Origin: Agromyces sp.
GTDB lineage: Bacteria > Actinomycetota > Actinomycetes > Actinomycetales > Microbacteriaceae
Assembly: GCA_031178025.1 (NCBI GenBank)
Contig: JAPSJU010000081.1
Span: 1 to 8,022 of the forward strand
Direction of reading: 5' to 3'
Length of the DNA stretch: 8,022 nt
Part shown: piece by piece, positions 6,028 through 8,022 of the stretch
Layout of the letters: every line of letters begins with the position of its first letter
Numbering within the stretch: the stretch's first letter is position 1
Made by a program: the position numbers and the translations under genes
Notes under the pieces: generated by a model
The model's database searches: none
Told to the model about the DNA's origin: nothing
What the model saw: the letters and a program-made list of their open reading frames with translations, nothing else

Positions 6028-7179
6028 TCACGTGCGAACGAGGATCGAGGCCCCCACCAGGCTCTGGACGGCGTCGGACACGACCGCGGCGACGTCGAGG
6101 CCCTCCGGCGGCTCGGGAAGCGCCCGCATCGCGACGGCCCGGAGCTCCTCCTCCGTGAGGCCGTCGGCCGCGAGCCACAGGATCGGACCGACGCCGGCGA
6201 GCACGACCACGCGACCCGATACGAGCACGATCATCGATTCGTCGACGCGGAGTGCATCGATGTACGTCGCCCGCCAGTACCCGCCGGGCCGTTCACTCGT
6301 CACGGGCGCCGGACGCTTCTCGACGAGGTCTTGGAAGCAGTCGCAGTCCCGCTGCGACAACGTCGCGACATCCGTGAGCACCGGCACGTCATCGTCGTGA
6401 GCCGCGAGCACGTCGTCCAGGACGGAGGGCAGCGACGACGCCTCGGAGTAGACGACGCGGCGCACTCCGCCCGTCGAGATGACGGCCTCGAGCAGGGTGC
6501 GGAGCGGGCGATCGAGCGCCGAGAGGTGGCTGGTCTGCGGGACGAGCTCGGAGAGCGCCTCGACGATCGGCACGTGCTCGACGAAGGGGTGTTCGATGTC
6601 GGGCCGCCGGTCGAGCAGCACGATCGCCGCGAGGCGCAGCCCGTCGATCGGCGCGATGCGGAGACCGCGCGTCGAGGCGGGTTCGGTGGCCTTCACGTCG
6701 GGCCGCGATCCGATCGAGAGCGGCTTCGGATACGGGAGGATCGAACCGTCGGCGCGCACCGCGAGCGTCTCGTCGGTCACGTAGCCGTGGGTGCGGCCGA
6801 GCGTCTCGACGGCGGTGGTCTTCCCGCGACCCGACGGTCCCACGAATCCGATCACCCGGCCGTCGTCGAGGGCCACGGCGCTCGCATGGAGCATGAGCGC
6901 CTCGCCGCGGAGCGCGCTGATGGCTTCGATCGTCACCTCCGTGGTGAGCCGGTGCGCGAGTCGCTCCGGCGAGTCGGTGCGGATGACCTCGGAGTGCTGG
7001 TGGGGAGCGGCCTCGCCACGCACCCCGACGCGGATCACGCGATCCGGCTCGCCGGAGCCGTCGCGCGCGAGATCGACCCACTGCGCCTTGATCGATTCCT
7101 GGTCGGCGGGGCTCAGCGAGTCGTCGAGCTCGATGCGCACCCTGCTCGCCAGCGCCTGCACGTCGAAGGTGGTCGGCAT
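6028..7179 (-). CDS. HPr-kinase-like P-loop protein with C-terminal PqqD-like domain, 383 aa
   Basis: The central region resembles the HprK-like kinase superfamily: LMLHASAV (H98), then a Walker A loop GPSGRGKT at 114-121 with K120, then GYVTDET with D136-E137 in the place of the acidic catalytic/metal site, and YPKPLSI shortly after. Residues from about 310 to 383 fit a PqqD-like winged-helix domain: SMIVLVSGRVVVLAGVGPIL, the turn WLAADG, LTEEELRA, and a final helix ending at VGASILVRT. PqqD-type domains bind RiPP precursors, and HprK-like kinases phosphorylate precursors in some lasso-peptide clusters; HprK-like and PqqD-like proteins also occur in actinobacterial polysaccharide loci, where their role is unsettled. 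The ATG at 7179 has no clear Shine-Dalgarno and a -10-like TAGGCT 6 bases upstream, so the mRNA may be leaderless. It is probably cytosolic; substrate unknown. It is not an ordinary HPr kinase of sugar catabolite control. Confidence 0.85.
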   Translation of the reverse strand: MPTTFDVQALASRVRIELDDSLSPADQESIKAQWVDLARDGSGEPDRVIRVGVRGEAAPHQHSEVIRTDSPERLAHRLTTEVTIEAISALRGEALMLHASAVALDDGRVIGFVGPSGRGKTTAVETLGRTHGYVTDETLAVRADGSILPYPKPLSIGSRPDVKATEPASTRGLRIAPIDGLRLAAIVLLDRRPDIEHPFVEHVPIVEALSELVPQTSHLSALDRPLRTLLEAVISTGGVRRVVYSEASSLPSVLDDVLAAHDDDVPVLTDVATLSQRDCDCFQDLVEKRPAPVTSERPGGYWRATYIDALRVDESMIVLVSGRVVVLAGVGPILWLAADGLTEEELRAVAMRALPEPPEGLDVAAVVSDAVQSLVGASILVRT

Positions 7180-7185
7180 ACACGG

Positions 7186-7191
7186 AGCCTA
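7186..7191 (-). promoter_or_regulatory. Candidate -10 element of the HprK-PqqD gene (leaderless)
   Basis: The minus strand reads TAGGCT here, 6 bases before the ATG at 7179, which would place the transcription start at or beside the A of the ATG. No good -35 is visible at the usual distance. An inverted repeat with 5-bp arms (7204-7208 and 7214-7218, 5-base spacer) covers the expected -35 position and might be an operator. Confidence 0.35.
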
Positions 7192-7240
7192 CTCGCGTGC
7201 ACGGTCGGCCACTCCGACGACGTGCTGCCCACATTGCTCA

Positions 7241-7252
7241 CGGTGCGCACCG
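7241..7252. promoter_or_regulatory. Perfect 12-bp palindrome, candidate operator
   Basis: CGGTGCGCACCG is its own reverse complement. It lies in the 142-base divergent region, 9 bases upstream of the -10-like TACTCT of the plus-strand GT gene, so a bound dimeric regulator would cover its -35 region. No regulator gene is in the window. Confidence 0.4.
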
Positions 7253-7261
7253 GGCCTGCCC

Positions 7262-7267
7262 TACTCT
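7262..7267 (+). promoter_or_regulatory. Candidate -10 element of the right-hand GT4 gene
   Basis: TACTCT fits TAnnnT and lies 54 bases before the GTG at 7322, giving a leader of about 48 bases. No convincing -35 is present at 16-18 bases; TTGCTC at 7234-7239 is 22 bases away, too far for a standard promoter. Confidence 0.33.
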
Positions 7268-7308
7268 GGGAGACCGACAGCGGCTGCGGCCCAGCCCGTC
7301 CGCCGAAC

Positions 7309-7315
7309 GGAGGAG
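7309..7315 (+). promoter_or_regulatory. Strong ribosome binding site for the right-hand GT4 gene
   Basis: GGAGGAG followed by a 6-base spacer and GTG at 7322. This decides the start over later in-frame ATG codons such as the one at residue 18. Confidence 0.75.
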
Positions 7316-7321
7316 TCGGAG

Positions 7322-8022
7322 GTGAGCACCATCGAGCGTGATCCGACGCACCCGCGACTGACCATCGCGACGATGGCGACCGGCGATCCGATGGGCGCGC
7401 AGCGCTATCAGGAACAGGTCGCCCGCCGCGCTTCGGCCGGACTGGGGTCCGTGGACGGTCGCGCCTGGGCCGTCCGCCGCATCGTCGTGCGTTCGATGCG
7501 GTCCGAGCTTCCCGGCGACCGGCGACTCCCGGTCGCGCGGGTGTCGTCGGCGCCGCCGGCGGTGCGACGAGCACTCGGACGGCTGCTGTACGGCCGCAGC
7601 ACGGTGACGCACCGGATGAACCTCGAGCTCCCGCCCGCGCCGGGGGCTGACGTGATCACCCTTCACGACGTGGTCGCGTGGCGCTTCCCCGACGAGTCGC
7701 CGCCGGTGCCGGCGGCGATCGAGGAGGCACGTCGGTCGGCGGCGGTGATCTGCGTCTCGGAGTTCAGCGCGCGCGAGGCCGTGGAGGTGCTCGGCATCTC
7801 CGAGCCGCACGTCGTGCACAACGGCGTCGACGAACGGTTCTTCGACGCCGCTCCGTTGCCCGACGCCACCCGACGCTCGCTCGGGGTGCCCGACGAGTAC
7901 GTGCTGCACGCCGGCGGCGCATCCCGCCGCAAGAACCTCGAGGCGCTGGCGGAGGCATGGCCGCACGTGCATCGAGAGCGGCCGAGCCTCGGTCTCGTCC
8001 TCGTCGGCCCGCCGCATCGCCG
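7322..8022 (+). CDS. Family 4 glycosyltransferase, N-terminal part (3' end outside window)
   Basis: The frame is open from the GTG at 7322 to the right edge (233 whole codons). The protein begins with about 11 variable residues, then a first strand RLTIATMATGDPMGAQRY whose DPMGAQ loop corresponds to the donor-side glycine loop of GT4 enzymes. Further marks are ITLHDVVAWRFPDE (LHD at 114-116), VICVSEFS (C144, E147), the hinge HNGVDERFF (166-174), and the start of the C-terminal domain YVLHAGGASRRKNLEALAEAW with basic residues R202, R203 and K204 expected to contact the donor phosphates. This arrangement resembles bacterial mannosyl- or rhamnosyltransferase-type GT4 enzymes (MtfB-like), but the sugar cannot be assigned. 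The E-x7-E motif would lie beyond the window. It is divergent from the HprK-PqqD gene and may share control with it through the palindrome at 7241-7252. Confidence 0.9.
   Translation, partial: MSTIERDPTHPRLTIATMATGDPMGAQRYQEQVARRASAGLGSVDGRAWAVRRIVVRSMRSELPGDRRLPVARVSSAPPAVRRALGRLLYGRSTVTHRMNLELPPAPGADVITLHDVVAWRFPDESPPVPAAIEEARRSAAVICVSEFSAREAVEVLGISEPHVVHNGVDERFFDAAPLPDATRRSLGVPDEYVLHAGGASRRKNLEALAEAWPHVHRERPSLGLVLVGPPHR

Noticed and set aside
6331..7341. Plus-strand open frame of 336 codons opposite the HprK-PqqD gene
   Set aside because: The composition is typical of antisense frames (Arg, Asp, Gly, His) and lacks motifs; the minus frame has a Walker A and a PqqD-like end.
7238..8017. 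Minus-strand open frames opposite the right-hand GT gene
   Set aside because: The plus frame has a strong Shine-Dalgarno and continuous GT4 motifs; the minus translations are low-complexity shadows.
1..8022. CRISPR array, tRNA or rRNA genes, insertion sequences, attachment sites
   Set aside because: No regularly spaced repeats, cloverleaf-like sequence, transposase motif or flanking terminal repeats were seen in any region; nearly all of the window is GT or HprK-type coding sequence.

Overview
The window looks like chromosomal DNA from a high-G+C actinobacterium, most likely a member of Microbacteriaceae such as an Agromyces or Microbacterium relative. This is an inference from the very G+C-rich third codon positions, ATGA stop/start overlaps, GTG starts, and an actinobacterial-style Tat signal ending in APAYA. 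No ribosomal RNA or other phylogenetic marker is present, so the family-level placement is tentative.

The content is part of a surface-polysaccharide (exopolysaccharide or cell-wall glycan) biosynthesis locus. Bases 1-4029 form a plus-strand run of translationally coupled glycosyltransferase (GT) genes: the C-terminal part of a GT4 enzyme (1-683), a 741-residue protein made of two complete GT4 enzymes joined by a Gly-rich linker (680-2905), and a TuaH-like GT (2902-4029). The truncated first gene and the first half of the fusion are close paralogues from a tandem duplication. A GT4 gene on the minus strand (4040-5203) converges on this run with only a 10-base gap.

Bases 5204-7321 are a different module between GT genes. 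On the minus strand, an HPr-kinase-like P-loop protein with a C-terminal PqqD-like (RiPP-recognition-type) domain (6028-7179) is followed by a small secreted four-cysteine protein with a twin-arginine signal (5327-5875). The unit ends at a perfect 16-bp hairpin (5276-5312). The HprK-like gene diverges from another GT4 gene (7322 to beyond the right edge) across a 142-base control region that carries a perfect 12-bp palindrome.

Together the window holds six GT-B catalytic units on five polypeptides, presumably adding successive sugars to a lipid-linked or surface glycan. No flippase, polymerase, priming transferase or nucleotide-sugar synthesis gene is visible, so the polymer cannot be identified. 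The parts most worth following up are the GT-GT fusion and the HprK-PqqD protein sitting beside a Tat-exported cysteine protein with no recognisable RiPP precursor or radical-SAM partner in view.
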